Origin: CAWIJJ01 sp963836425
GTDB taxonomy: Bacteria > Acidobacteriota > Terriglobia > Bryobacterales > Bryobacteraceae
Assembly (NCBI GenBank): GCA_963836425.1
Contig: CAWIJJ010000003.1
Span: 434,001-498,000 of the forward strand
Direction of reading: 5' to 3'
Length of the DNA: 64,000 nucleotides
Position numbers and translations under genes: made by a program. Position 1 is the first letter of the stretch, and the number at the start of each line of letters is the position of its first letter. Positions 1 to 11,104 of the stretch are shown here, in pieces. The notes beneath the pieces are model-generated. The model had not been told where the DNA came from, searched no databases, and saw only the letters and a list, made by a program, of their open reading frames with translations.

Positions 1-2
1 CC

Positions 3-896
3 GTGGTCGCCGCGGTATCGCCGCTCGCCATACACCTCGCCGGCAGGATGCGGCCACGGTCGGGAGCCGGCCTGGCCTTCGCTTTCCGGCTGGCCCCGGC
101 GGTCCTTTCGCTGGCGGCGGTAATCCTGATCTGCGTTCCCTCGTACCTTCTGCATGAGCCGCTGAAGACCGCCGAGCGGGCCGGCACCCTCTGCATGATC
201 GCCGCCGCCGGCGGGCTGCTCCTGTGGGCTGCCTCTCTGGCGCGCGCCGCCCGGGCGGCCGGCAAGTCCGCCCGGTATCTCAAGGTGTGCCTCAAAACCG
301 GCACGAGCGTGACGCTGCCTGGCGAGGATCAGCCGGCCTGCATGCTCGATGGCGCCGCCCCTTCCATGATGCTTGCCGGCGTAGCCCGGCCCCTGCTCAT
401 TCTCTCGAGCGACACCCTGCAGGCGCTGACCGCCGATCAGTTGGCCGTGGCGCTCCGTCATGAGCGCGCCCACCGCGCCTCCCGCGACAATCTGAAGCGC
501 CTCGTGATTCTCGCGGTGCCCGGATTGCTGCCCGGCTGGAGCGGACTGCGTCGCCTGGAACTCGCCTGGGCCAGACTCACGGAATGGGCGGCGGACGACG
601 ACGCCGTCGCCGGCGATGCCCGGGTTTCTGTCTCGCTGGCATCCGCCCTGCTGTGTGTGGCGCGGCTCGGGGGTCAGCCGCATCCTGCCTGGCTTGTAAG
701 CTGCCCGATGGCCGCATCCGACGACTTGCCGGGCCGCATCGACCGATTGCTGGCGCCTCCCGATCCTCCCTGTTCCCCGATCATTTCCGTCAAGGGCCTG
801 ACTCTCGCCGCCGTGCTGATGGCCGGCGCTATCGTCGCGGTCCCTGCGCGGATGTCCATCATCGTACACGCCGCCCTCGAACAGCTGATGCGCTGA
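3..896 (+). CDS. M56 (BlaR1/MecR1-like) membrane metallopeptidase, 5'-truncated by the window edge
   Basis: The reading frame is open from the window edge, so the true start lies upstream; 297 residues are visible. Hydrophobic segments near residues 31-50, 62-80 and close to the C-terminus look membrane-spanning. The zinc-site motif HERAH is at about residues 153-157 (HExxH), and an E in ARLTEWAADDDA about 35 residues later is a plausible third ligand. This fits the M56 family, whose members sense an external signal and cleave a BlaI-type repressor. A blaI-like gene would be expected just upstream, outside the window. No extracellular penicillin-binding sensor domain follows: the protein stops soon after the last hydrophobic segment. 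The substrate is unknown. Confidence 0.8.
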   Translation: MVAAVSPLAIHLAGRMRPRSGAGLAFAFRLAPAVLSLAAVILICVPSYLLHEPLKTAERAGTLCMIAAAGGLLLWAASLARAARAAGKSARYLKVCLKTGTSVTLPGEDQPACMLDGAAPSMMLAGVARPLLILSSDTLQALTADQLAVALRHERAHRASRDNLKRLVILAVPGLLPGWSGLRRLELAWARLTEWAADDDAVAGDARVSVSLASALLCVARLGGQPHPAWLVSCPMAASDDLPGRIDRLLAPPDPPCSPIISVKGLTLAAVLMAGAIVAVPARMSIIVHAALEQLMR

Positions 897-932
897 CCGG
901 GCAATTACGAGCAGTGGTAGTAACCCGAAGGG

Positions 933-945
933 TCAGGTAACCTGA
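933..945. promoter_or_regulatory. Short inverted repeat just upstream of the first receptor gene
   Basis: TCAGGT (933-938) and ACCTGA (940-945) are perfect 6-base arms around a single A. The repeat ends 10 bases before the receptor's ATG at 956. It could be an operator or a small hairpin near the start. A TAACCT box (938-943) overlaps it. A related CAGGACCTGA lies at 49673-49682 upstream of the second receptor. Confidence 0.3.
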
Positions 946-955
946 ATCCTTCCCT

Positions 956-3889
956 ATGCGCTGCCGATTGCTTCTTTATGTCGCGCTTGCTGCCGTCCTG
1001 CCGGTGTCCGCTCAAACACCCGATACGGCGACCATTAAAGGCCGGGTGAACGACGCCAGTCACGCAGCGGTCGCGGGCGCTGCGGTGATAGTGAAGAATG
1101 CCTGGGTGGGGCTCGAGCGCAGCACGACTACCGACGACTCGGGCCGCTTTACCTTCGCCGGACTCCCGATCAACGGCAAGTACGAAATCACCGCTGCCAA
1201 GAGCGGATTCACGGATGCCCGCGCCGCCGATCTGACGCTGGTGGGCGGCGCCACGGCCGAACTGTCGCTCGAGATGAGCGTTTCCGGCGCGCGTACCGAA
1301 ATCGTGGTAACGGGTGTGGCGGGAGAAGTGCGCGCCGACGCGCCGCAGGTGGGCGTTTACCTCGATGCTGAAACGGTCACCCACACGCCCCTGCTCGGCC
1401 GGCGCGTCAGCTACCTGCCGCTGCTCAGCGCCGCCAACCGGCCCGCCCTGAACCAGGGCGACGTGTTCATGAACCAGAACCTGTTCACGACGAACGGCGC
1501 CGGGCGCCGGCAGACGACGTTCGTGGTGGACGGAGGGACGGGCAACGACAGTTGGGGCCGGCAGACCATGTTCAGTAACCTGCCGCTGACTTCCGTGCAG
1601 GAAATGACGGTGCTCGCCAACGCGTTCTCGGCCGAATACGGGGGCAGCACCGGCAGCGTCGTCAACGTGGTCACACGCAGTGGCGGCAGCGAGCTGCACG
1701 GAGAGTTGTTGGAACTCTGGAGGCCCGCCGGTACTGCCGCCGCCCTTTCCGGCTATACGGCCACATCGGCTTCGAACGGCAATGCCATCACCAGCGACAA
1801 GCTTGACCAGACCGCCGCGGCGCTCTCGGGACCATTCGGATCCGGCGGCCGCACGCATTTCGCCGTATCCGGCGAATGGAGCCGGCAGGAACGCGGATCG
1901 CCCGTTACCTCTCCACTCGCGCCTGGCATCTACGTCGGGTACTACCGCGGCTGGCTCGGCCTGGTGCGGCTCGATCGCGAGATCAACGCGAACAACAACG
2001 TGTTTCTGCGCGCCCAGGTGGACGGCTATCACGATACCAACCCCAACGGAACCGTGGGAGGCAACAGCCTGCCTTCGGTGGCGCGTGTTTTCCGCCGCCG
2101 CACTTATTCGGTCGAGGGGGGCGAGACCGCCGTCCTGCGGCCGAACCTGGTGAATAACCTGCGTCTCCAGTTTCAACTCGGATCCCCGATTACCGAATTC
2201 GACCCGGTCGTGTACGGCACTCAATTTCAAGTGCCGATCTCGACCGGGGGCACGTTCACCAGCGGCACGTCCCAATCCGCGCTCCTCGCCACCCGGCAAT
2301 ACCAGTTCGCGGATACGATTTCAGCCGTCGCCGGACGCCACCAGTTGAAATTCGGCGCGGACGTGCTGATCGCGCGCAACGGCGGCAACAGCAAGGAATT
2401 TGGCGGCCCGATTTTTCTCGGCCAGTTCGTTTACAACGCCTGCACCCAGCCGCTGAGCGTGTGCGAGAGCCCGGCCTACCTGAACAACCTCGCTAACGTT
2501 CGCAGCTACACACAGAGCTACGGCAACGCCGATTACCGCGTCACCGATGCGCTCTGGTCGCTGTTCGCCCAGGACGACTACCGCGTCCGCCGCGATCTCA
2601 CGGTTAACCTCGGGCTCCGCTACGAGCGCCAGACGTTCACTGATTCCACCCACGGTTTCGCGCCGCGCCTGGGCTTTTCCTACAACCTGCACGGCGACGG
2701 CAGGACTGTGATCCGCGGCGGCGCGGGAATATATTATTCGCAGATCATCAACAACCTCGCCGCCAACTGGGCGCTGACCGGGCCCACCGGAGTCTTCAAC
2801 TACACTGCCACGCCCGGGCAGATCGGCTTCCCTACCTCGATCTCCGCGGCGCCGCTGCCGGCCTTCCCGTCGGGCGCCGCCGTGCCCTTGCGCAGTCTTT
2901 ACATCCGTCCGGGGGACAGCGCGGCCATCGATGCCTTTCTTCCCACCTCTACCCTCATCGGATATCAGGACAAGCTGCTCAACCCTTACTCGGAACAGTG
3001 GACGTTCGGCGTCGAACGCCGGCTGGCGGCGGAATGGGTCCTGAGCGTCGATTATGTCGGCTCCCATACGTCGCGCATCAACCGGCCGCGCGACGTCGAT
3101 CCGCCCGCGCCGTTTATCCGCACCGCGCCCGGCCAGGTGCGCAGCGCGCAGGCGGCGAACTGCACCCGGCCGTTCTGGATCTGGTGGTACGCGCAGAAGG
3201 GCGGCACGTGCAATCCGGCCGCGGCTTCAAATCCGCAGCCGCCCTACGCGCTCGTCCAAAGCGACGTCAACGATGGTTACGCCAACTACAACGCCCTCGA
3301 CGTAAACCTGCGTCATCGCTTCACCCGCCGGCTCTCCATGCTGGCCAGTTACACGTGGTCGCACGCGCTTGCGAATGTGGATCCGGACGTGCCCGGCCAG
3401 AGTCCCAACGATCCGAACTTCACCGGACAGGTCGAATACGGCAACGCGATCTTCGACCAGCGCCACCGCTTTGTGTTCAGCGGCGTGTGGGTGGCTCCCG
3501 GGGCGATCGACTTCGGCTGGGTCGTGACGCTCGCTACCGGACTGCCCTATAACTATGTGACCGGCGTGAACAACAGCGGCGATACCGGCGGCACCACCGA
3601 CCGTCCGGTGATCGACGCCGCGGTGGTAGCCCGCAACGCCGGCCGGGGTCGCCCCATTTACGAGCTCTCTCCGTTCCTCGAGCGTCCGTTTACGTTTTTC
3701 GGCGAGCGCCTGCGCATCGCGCCCAGGGTGGAGGCGTTCAACGTGTTCAACCACCCGAACTTCGTGGGCTACAGCGGCACCTACGGCAACGGCGCGTCGC
3801 CCGGCGCGGGTTTCGGAGCGCCGCTCACGGGAATTACCAACCAGTTGCCGGCGCGGTCGCTACAGTTTTCTGTCCGGGCGGCCTTTTAG
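956..3889 (+). CDS. Oar-like TonB-dependent receptor with N-terminal carboxypeptidase-regulatory domain
   Basis: This 977-residue outer-membrane protein has a signal peptide (residues 1 to about 20, ending near VSAQ). A carboxypeptidase-regulatory/beta-sandwich domain follows (about 24-105, TIKGRVNDASHAAVAGAAV), then a plug-like region with the repeated SAEYGGSTGSVVNVVTRSG pattern typical of Oar proteins, then a long beta-barrel ending in Phe. Family members sit in the outer membrane and are thought to import large substrates or bind proteins; no substrate can be read from the sequence. The ATG at 956 gives a clean signal peptide. The gene stands alone between the M56 peptidase and a broken P-loop gene. 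A second, diverged paralogue is at 49858-53283. Confidence 0.9.
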   Translation: MRCRLLLYVALAAVLPVSAQTPDTATIKGRVNDASHAAVAGAAVIVKNAWVGLERSTTTDDSGRFTFAGLPINGKYEITAAKSGFTDARAADLTLVGGATAELSLEMSVSGARTEIVVTGVAGEVRADAPQVGVYLDAETVTHTPLLGRRVSYLPLLSAANRPALNQGDVFMNQNLFTTNGAGRRQTTFVVDGGTGNDSWGRQTMFSNLPLTSVQEMTVLANAFSAEYGGSTGSVVNVVTRSGGSELHGELLELWRPAGTAAALSGYTATSASNGNAITSDKLDQTAAALSGPFGSGGRTHFAVSGEWSRQERGSPVTSPLAPGIYVGYYRGWLGLVRLDREINANNNVFLRAQVDGYHDTNPNGTVGGNSLPSVARVFRRRTYSVEGGETAVLRPNLVNNLRLQFQLGSPITEFDPVVYGTQFQVPISTGGTFTSGTSQSALLATRQYQFADTISAVAGRHQLKFGADVLIARNGGNSKEFGGPIFLGQFVYNACTQPLSVCESPAYLNNLANVRSYTQSYGNADYRVTDALWSLFAQDDYRVRRDLTVNLGLRYERQTFTDSTHGFAPRLGFSYNLHGDGRTVIRGGAGIYYSQIINNLAANWALTGPTGVFNYTATPGQIGFPTSISAAPLPAFPSGAAVPLRSLYIRPGDSAAIDAFLPTSTLIGYQDKLLNPYSEQWTFGVERRLAAEWVLSVDYVGSHTSRINRPRDVDPPAPFIRTAPGQVRSAQAANCTRPFWIWWYAQKGGTCNPAAASNPQPPYALVQSDVNDGYANYNALDVNLRHRFTRRLSMLASYTWSHALANVDPDVPGQSPNDPNFTGQVEYGNAIFDQRHRFVFSGVWVAPGAIDFGWVVTLATGLPYNYVTGVNNSGDTGGTTDRPVIDAAVVARNAGRGRPIYELSPFLERPFTFFGERLRIAPRVEAFNVFNHPNFVGYSGTYGNGASPGAGFGAPLTGITNQLPARSLQFSVRAAF

Positions 3890-3934
3890 ATTTGCCTCGT
3901 CAGAGGAATCTGTGGGCCAGTGAATAGGCAGGAC

Positions 3935-4507
3935 TCAAGGCAGGGCGCGAAAGTCGCTGAACTCATGTGCGCGCTCGAACGCTCCGGAAATCCGCGCGGC
4001 CAGAACTGCGAGTTCGATTTCTGCCGATGTATCGATTGAAACTCGCTCCCCGATTTCCAGAGGCTTGAGCCCTGCCAGATCTTGAATGCTCGTCAGGATC
4101 TGCTCGCAGGATCTCGCATTGTCCAAGTGCCCAAGGTGCCGTTTTCGTTGGCTGAATCGCGCTGCGGCTACTTCGGGAGGGCACTCGCAATGCAGATTGA
4201 CGACCCGGTTCGAGAGCCCCGTCAGCCAATCTGTAGAGGTTCCCGAATCGGGAGGCATCCCCGCCAAGTGCCAAAACGAGACAAGCAGCGCGCCCTTCGA
4301 ATTCTCCGACTTGCCTGCGGAAAATCAGATCACTTTCGCGGCTGAGAGTCTGACGCCAGATCCAATCTCCTATCCCTTTCGAATCGAACAGGTGCTCCAG
4401 AATTTCGTCTTTGTCGATCACTGGCAGATCGAGCCAAGGAGCGATTCTTGACGCCAGCCACGACTTGCCACTGGTGCCCGCGATTCCTCTCGGTTGAAAT
4501 CCTCGAT
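3935..4507 (-). pseudogene. Broken P-loop (AAA/kinase-like) ATPase gene
   Basis: Two minus-strand frames together read as one small P-loop protein. The first contains a Walker A-like GIAGTSGKS (around 4462-4487) followed by LPVIDKDEILEHLFD. The second continues with SFWHLAGMPPDSGTSTDW, NLHCECPPEVAAARFSQRK (lid-like arginine region) and a C-terminal helix. The frames rejoin if one base is removed near 4306. No ATG, GTG or TTG lies in frame between the nearest upstream stop and Walker A, so the N-terminus is also damaged. The architecture resembles AAA_33-type nucleotide or antibiotic kinases of about 180 residues. It lies directly downstream of selB on the same strand. It may be a real pseudogene or the result of sequence error. 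Confidence 0.6.
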
Positions 4508-4510
4508 TGG

Positions 4511-6353
4511 TTAGAGCACTACGCGCTCATCGCCTTCCCTGCGCGTCACATGTTCGCGGTCGAGAAACTCGAGCAGCGGGATGGCGTACTTGCGCGAGAT
4601 GCCGGTCCACTCTTTGAACGTGCCCACGTTGAAGCGCGCGGAGCGATGGGACGTGAGCAGCGCTTTCAGCCCCTCCACCGCCGAACGGTGAAAGATCAGC
4701 TCGTCGCTGACACGAAGCAGGCGTTTTTCACGGAGCAGGATTTGGAGCAGCCTGCGCGCCCGCGCCGCTTCCACGCCGGACCTGGCCAGCACCTCGGTAA
4801 GCGGCGGCACGGCCAGGCCCGCCTTTTCGAATGCTGTCTCAATGGCCGCGCGGGCCTGCTCCTCGTCCGCTTTGAGCACAACCTCGTGAGTGCGCAGGCG
4901 TACCGTCTCGCCTTCGGCCGCCAGTTCCTTGGCCGCGCCCACCAGCGCATCGAAGACGGCCGGCGGACAGGCAGGAACTTCACGGCTGCGCAAATCCTGA
5001 CGGGCGATGCCGGGCAGCAGCGGCTGCGCGCGATGAAACTCGCGGACCGCTTTCACCAGCCGCTCGGAGGTGTTCTTGAACCAGGATGGATCCACATACC
5101 AGCCGGGCATCGGCGCCGGCCCGAGTTCAACCTCCCTCAATCCCGTGCGAGCTACCAGATCCGCTGCGCTGATTCCGAAGGACGACTCCCGTACCAGCAG
5201 CGCCACTCGCGCCGCCGTATCGTTTGACGAGAGGATCTCCAGCCGCGCTCCGATATCGTCACCCTTCCGGTAGCGCCGATCTCCGCGATCAGCCACCACT
5301 CCGCCTCCAATCGTGATCACCGGCGAGAACTTGCGGATAATGAACCGGTCGCCGGGAAGAAGCAGGGCCGCTTCCCGCAGCACCATCCGCACCCACGCCG
5401 GATTCCCCGGGCTTCAACACCGCCTTGCCGCCGAGCAGCCTTACCTCGACTTCGATCTCCGCCGTGCCGCAATGAAAGTGCACCGGCGCGCGATGCTTGA
5501 GCGGCTTGGCGGAAGCGAGCAGGTGCAGCCGGCAATCCACCTGATCCACGGCGCGGAAGCGGCCCGGCACGCTCAGCACGTCACCGCGCCGCAGCTCCGC
5601 GGGTTCGATGTCGGCCAGGTTGAGAGCGGTGCGCTGCCCCGCCACTCCGCGCTCGGACTTAGAACCGTGGACCTCCACGCCGCGCACCCGCAGCCGGCGG
5701 CCGGAAGGGTAAACCTCCACCTCGTCTTCCTTTTCCACCGCCCCTGAAATCAGGGTTCCGGTGACCACGGTTCCGAAGCCCTTCACCGAGAAGACGCGGT
5801 CGATGGGCAGCCGGAAATGGCCGCGCGCGTCCTTCTCGGGCACCTCTTCCGCCAGCCTCGCCATCTCCGATCGAAGCTGCTCCAGGCCCGCGCCGGTAAC
5901 GGAACTGACGGGCACTACCGGTGCGCCTTCCAGAAACGAACCCGCCGTCATCTCCTCCACTTCCAGCCGCACCAGGCCCAGAATATCCGTATCGACGAGG
6001 TCCGACTTGGTCAGCACCACGATGCCGCGCGGGATCCCGAGCAGGCGGCAGATGTCGAAGTGTTCCCGCGTCTGCGGCTTGATGGATTCGTCCGCCGCCA
6101 CCACAAAAAGTAGCAGGTCGATGCCGCCCACTCCGGCCAGCATGTTTTTCACGAATCGTTCGTGACCCGGAACATCCACAAAGCCCAGACGCAGCGAGGG
6201 GGTAAGGGCGAGGTGCGCGAAGCCGAGATCGATGGTGATACCCCGCCGCTTCTCTTCTTCCAGCCGGTCGGCGTCGATACCGGTCAGCGCCTTCACCAGG
6301 GCCGTTTTGCCGTGATCGATGTGCCCCGCTGTTCCAACGATGATGTGCTTCAT
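4511..6353 (-). CDS. selB: Selenocysteine-specific translation elongation factor SelB (frameshifted in this sequence)
   Basis: SelB is a GTPase that delivers selenocysteyl-tRNA to UGA codons. The ATG at 6353 gives the classic start MKHIIVGTAGHIDHGKTAL (G1 loop), followed by DVPGHERFVKNMLAG (G3), TKSDLV (G4), EF-Tu-like beta-barrel domains and C-terminal winged-helix repeats, about 613 residues as expected. The frame breaks near 5400: the first part reads KPGESG and the rest resumes at RMVLREAALLLPGDRF. Removing one G from the GG at about 5399-5400 restores ESAWVRMVLREA, so an indel error is likely. Its start is only 21 bases from the divergent glycosyltransferase start. No selA, selD or tRNA-Sec is visible in the window. 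Confidence 0.9.
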
Positions 6354-6362
6354 GCCGCTTGT

Positions 6363-6368
6363 TACAGT
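6363..6368 (+). promoter_or_regulatory. TANNNT -10-like box (TACAGT) before the glycosyltransferase
   Basis: TACAGT ends 6 bases before the GTG at 6375. No convincing Shine-Dalgarno sequence fits, so the transcript may be leaderless. Confidence 0.45.
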
Positions 6369-6374
6369 GTAGGG

Positions 6375-7499
6375 GTGCTCGCGCTCCCCCTGGTGCTCCT
6401 GGTGGCCGGATCGCTCGTCTATTGCGTGCTCACGATCGTCGCCGCTTTCCGATACCGGGCCGTGCAGCCGCCTCCGCTTAAAACAGCAATTCCGATTAGT
6501 GTTCTGAAGCCGCTCGCCGGCGTGGACGACGGCCTCGATCAGAACCTGCGCACCTACTTCGAACAGGATTATCCCGCATTCGAACTGCTCTTCGCCGTTC
6601 GCCATCCGGACGACCCTGCCGTGCCGGTGGTCGAAGCGCTCCAGAAAGAATATCCGCGGGTGCCGTCGCGGCTGATCGTTTCCGGCGAGCCCCCCTACCC
6701 CAGCGCCAAAGTTTTCAGCCTCCAGTGTATGCTCGCCGCCGCCCGCTACGACCTCCTCGTTACGGCCGACAGCGACGTCCGCGTCACACCGGAAATGCTC
6801 TCCACCATTGCGGCGGAGTTTCAGGACCCGCGTCTCGGACTTTCCACCTGCCCCTACCGCGCCGTGCCGGGCGCCAGCTTCTGGTCTACCCTGGAGGCGG
6901 TCGGCCTGAATACCGAATTTATCGGCGGCGTGCTGGTGGCGCGCATGCTGGAAGGGATGAAGTTCGCGCTGGGCCCCACCGTGGTGGTGCGGCGTGAGAC
7001 TCTCACCGCCATCGGCGGTTTCGAGGCCATCAAGGACTACCACGCCGAGGACTTCGTGATCGGCAACCTCGCCGTCGCGCGCGGGTACGGCGTGATCCTG
7101 TCCTCGTACGTGATCGAGCACCGCATCGGAGCCGAGTCCTTTCGCGCCAACATGGCCCACCGCCTGCGATGGAATCGAAGCACGCGACGGTCCAGGCCAT
7201 GGGGCTACATCGGGCAGGTCTTCACCAACCCTCTGCCGCTGGCTCTGTTGCTGTGGGCAGGCGCGCCGGAATGGTGGCCGGTAGTGCCGCTGACCGCGCT
7301 CTTCCGCGCCGCGGCAGGTTGGGCCACTTCGCGCCACGCGCTCCGCGACGCACTGGCCGGGCGCCTGTGGTACCTCGTGCCCCTTAACGACATCGCCAAT
7401 TTCATCGTGTGGTTCACCGGTTTCTTCGGGAATACGATCCTCTGGCGCGGGCGACGGTACTACATCCGGCCCGATGGCCGCATCGAGCCGGTGCGGTGA
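6375..7499 (+). CDS. hpnI: HpnI-like glycosyltransferase (GT21/ceramide glucosyltransferase type)
   Basis: The 374-residue protein has an N-terminal membrane segment (VLALPLVLLVAGSLVYCVL), a GT-A domain with ISVLKPLAGVDDGLDQNL and the TADSDVRV acceptor/metal motif, DYHAEDFVIG, and the processive-type RLRWNRSTRRSRP motif (QxxRW equivalent), then C-terminal membrane helices. This matches the ceramide glucosyltransferase-like family that includes HpnI, which transfers GlcNAc to bacteriohopanetetrol. No other hopanoid genes are in the window, so the exact acceptor is inferred. GTG 6375 is chosen because the upstream frame is antisense selB and a TACAGT box lies 6 bases before it. The next gene follows after 28 bases. 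Confidence 0.75.
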   Translation: MLALPLVLLVAGSLVYCVLTIVAAFRYRAVQPPPLKTAIPISVLKPLAGVDDGLDQNLRTYFEQDYPAFELLFAVRHPDDPAVPVVEALQKEYPRVPSRLIVSGEPPYPSAKVFSLQCMLAAARYDLLVTADSDVRVTPEMLSTIAAEFQDPRLGLSTCPYRAVPGASFWSTLEAVGLNTEFIGGVLVARMLEGMKFALGPTVVVRRETLTAIGGFEAIKDYHAEDFVIGNLAVARGYGVILSSYVIEHRIGAESFRANMAHRLRWNRSTRRSRPWGYIGQVFTNPLPLALLLWAGAPEWWPVVPLTALFRAAAGWATSRHALRDALAGRLWYLVPLNDIANFIVWFTGFFGNTILWRGRRYYIRPDGRIEPVR

Positions 7500-7514
7500 A
7501 GTTTCCGTTCCCCT

Positions 7515-7520
7515 TACAAT
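7515..7520 (+). promoter_or_regulatory. TANNNT -10-like box (TACAAT) before the carboxylase gene
   Basis: TACAAT ends 7 bases before ATG 7528. The bases between (AGTCCCG) hold no Shine-Dalgarno sequence, consistent with leaderless transcription. Confidence 0.5.
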
Positions 7521-7527
7521 AGTCCCG

Positions 7528-9065
<1,538 letters not shown>

Positions 9066-9069
<4 letters not shown>

Positions 9070-10457
9070 AGATCCTCGCCGGACTGCTCCTGATCTCCGC
9101 GGCCGCGGCCCAGGAGCGGTACCCGGTGGACTGGCGCAAACTCGAGCCCGAAGTGCTGGAGCGCTTCTCGGCCCTGCTGCGCCTCGATACCAGCAATCCT
9201 CCCGGAAACGAAACGCGCGCCGCGAACGCGATCAAGGCCATGCTGGAACACGACGGCATCGCCTCCAAACAATTCGCCGTCGACCCGGCGCGCGCCAACC
9301 TGGTGGCCCGCGTCAAGGGCAACGGCTCGAAGAAGCCCCTGCTGCTCCTGGGCCATACCGACGTCGTCGGAGTGCAGCGCGAAAAGTGGACCGTGGATCC
9401 GTTCTCCGCGTTTCAGAAGGACGGCATCTTCCACGCCCGCGGCGCCAATGACGACAAGGACAGCGTAGTGGCCGGCATCACCGTGCTCTCGCTGCTGCAA
9501 AGGATGAAGGTCAAACTCGACCGCGACGTCATCTTCCTGGCCGAAGCGGGCGAGGAGGGCACGCCTTCCTTCGGCATCGATTTCATGGTCCGGCAGCACT
9601 GGCCGGAAATCGAGGCCGAGTTCGCGCTGGCTGAAGGCGGAGGCATCGTCGAAGGCAGTTCCAAGGTCAATTACGTGCTGGTAGCCACCACCGAGAAAGT
9701 GCCGCGCCGGGTACGCCTGATGGCACGCGGCCCCGCTGGTCACGGCTCCCGGCCCTTGCAGCAGAATGCCGTGGTTCACCTGGCCCAGGCGGTGGCCCGT
9801 CTTGGCGCCTGGGAGCCCCCGGTGCGCCTGAACGAAACTACCCGGGCGTACTTCGAACGCATGGCCTCCGTGGCCGGCCCCGCCGAAGCCGCGCGCTACC
9901 GGGCGGTTCTCAATTCCGCGCGCGTCGCCGAGGCCGACCGCTACTTCCGCGCCAACGATCCGGCGCACTATGCCACGCTGCGCACCACGCTGGCGCCCAC
10001 GGTGATCGGCGGCGGCTTCCGCGCCAACGTCATCCCCTCGGAGGCCGATGCCACTATTGATGTGCGCCTGCTGCCGGATGAGGACCTCGAGAAGTTTCTG
10101 GCCGAGATGCGCCGCGTCATCAACGACCGCGCGGTCGAGGTCAGCATCCCAGCCCAGGATTCGCGTCCGGCCGCACCTCCCTCGCGCCTCGATTCGGAAA
10201 TGTTCCGCGCCATCGAGGCCGTCGGACGCCGCCTGTACAACGCTCCCACCATTCCCAGCATGATGACCGGCGCCACCGACAACGCGCAGTTGCGCGCCAG
10301 GGGTGTGCAAGCCTACGGCATCGGGCAGATCATCTCCACATCCGAGGGGCCCGTGGGCTCCGCCCATTCCGACGACGAGACCATCTCTACCCGGTCCCTG
10401 ATGGGGCTGGTTCGATTTCTCTGGAACACCGTGATCGAAGTGGCAGCCACCCGTTGA
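9066..10457 (+). CDS. Secreted M20-family metallopeptidase
   Basis: This 463-residue zinc aminoacylase/carboxypeptidase-like enzyme begins with a short signal peptide (MKILAGLLLISAAAAQ), so it is exported. Metal-site residues are visible: LLLGHTDVVG (His), ARGANDDKDS (bridging Asp), AEAGEEGTPS (catalytic and ligand Glu), ALAEGGGI, and a C-terminal AHSDDE (His). The dimerisation domain lies between about residues 215 and 330. Relatives are annotated as M20/M25/M40 peptidases acting on peptides or N-acyl amino acids; the substrate here is unknown. The start overlaps the carboxylase stop by 4 bases. Confidence 0.88.
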
Positions 10458-10462
10458 AGCGC

Positions 10463-11095
10463 ATGAAACCCGAAAACCGCACTCCTGTCCTCCTGCTCGC
10501 CGGCCTTGCCGTTGTGCTCGTCTGGTCCGTGGTGAACTGTCATGACCTGTTCACCTGGTTTCTGGAAGTTGCGCCGGCGCTGATCGCAATCCCGATTCTG
10601 ATCCGGCTCTATCCCCGCTTCCGCTTCACCAACCTGGTCTACACACTCATCGCCGTGCACGCTGCCATCCTCATGATCGGCGGCCATTACACGTACGCCG
10701 AAATGCCCGTTTTCAACTGGATCAAAGACGCCTTTCACCTGGACCGAAACTATTACGACCGTCTCGGCCACTTCGCGCAAGGCTTCGTTCCCGCCATGGT
10801 CACCCGCGAAGTGCTCCTGCGCTCCACTCCGCTGCGCCGCGGCAAACTGCTCACCGTCCTGGTGATCAGCGTCTGCATGGCCATCAGCGCGACCTACGAA
10901 CTGGTGGAGTTCGCAGCCGCCAAAGCCTCGGGCTCGGCCGCGGATGCGTTTCTGGGCACCCAGGGCGACCCGTGGGACACCCAGTGGGACATGACCTTCT
11001 GCCTGATCGGCGCCGTCTCCGCCCTGTTGCTGCTGTCCCGCCTCCACGATCGCGCCCTGGCGAAGTTCGATTCGGCCTTCCAGCGCTCGGTGTAA
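10463..11095 (+). CDS. DUF2238 (YjdF-like) integral membrane protein
   Basis: This 210-residue inner-membrane protein has about six hydrophobic segments (LLLAGLAVVLVWSVV, LVYTLIAVHAAILMIGGHYTY, LLTVLVISVCMAISATYELVEF, FCLIGAVSALLLLSRL). HYTYAEMP, YDRLGHFAQGFVPA, YELVEF and a late QGDPWDTQWDM are conserved patterns of the DUF2238 family, whose function is unknown. A TTG at 10454 overlapping the peptidase stop is an alternative start; the ATG at 10463 is preferred. It is probably co-transcribed with the upstream peptidase. Confidence 0.8.
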   Translation: MKPENRTPVLLLAGLAVVLVWSVVNCHDLFTWFLEVAPALIAIPILIRLYPRFRFTNLVYTLIAVHAAILMIGGHYTYAEMPVFNWIKDAFHLDRNYYDRLGHFAQGFVPAMVTREVLLRSTPLRRGKLLTVLVISVCMAISATYELVEFAAAKASGSAADAFLGTQGDPWDTQWDMTFCLIGAVSALLLLSRLHDRALAKFDSAFQRSV

Positions 11096-11098
11096 CAT
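11093..11098 (+). promoter_or_regulatory. TANNNT -10-like box (TAACAT) before the ligase gene
   Basis: TAACAT overlaps the stop codon of the preceding gene and ends 6 bases before GTG 11105. Confidence 0.4.
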
Positions 11099-11104
11099 GA
11101 GGGC

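Noticed and set aside
6375..7499. A hopanoid biosynthesis cluster
   Set aside because: Only one hpnI-like gene is present; no squalene-hopene cyclase or other hpn gene is visible.
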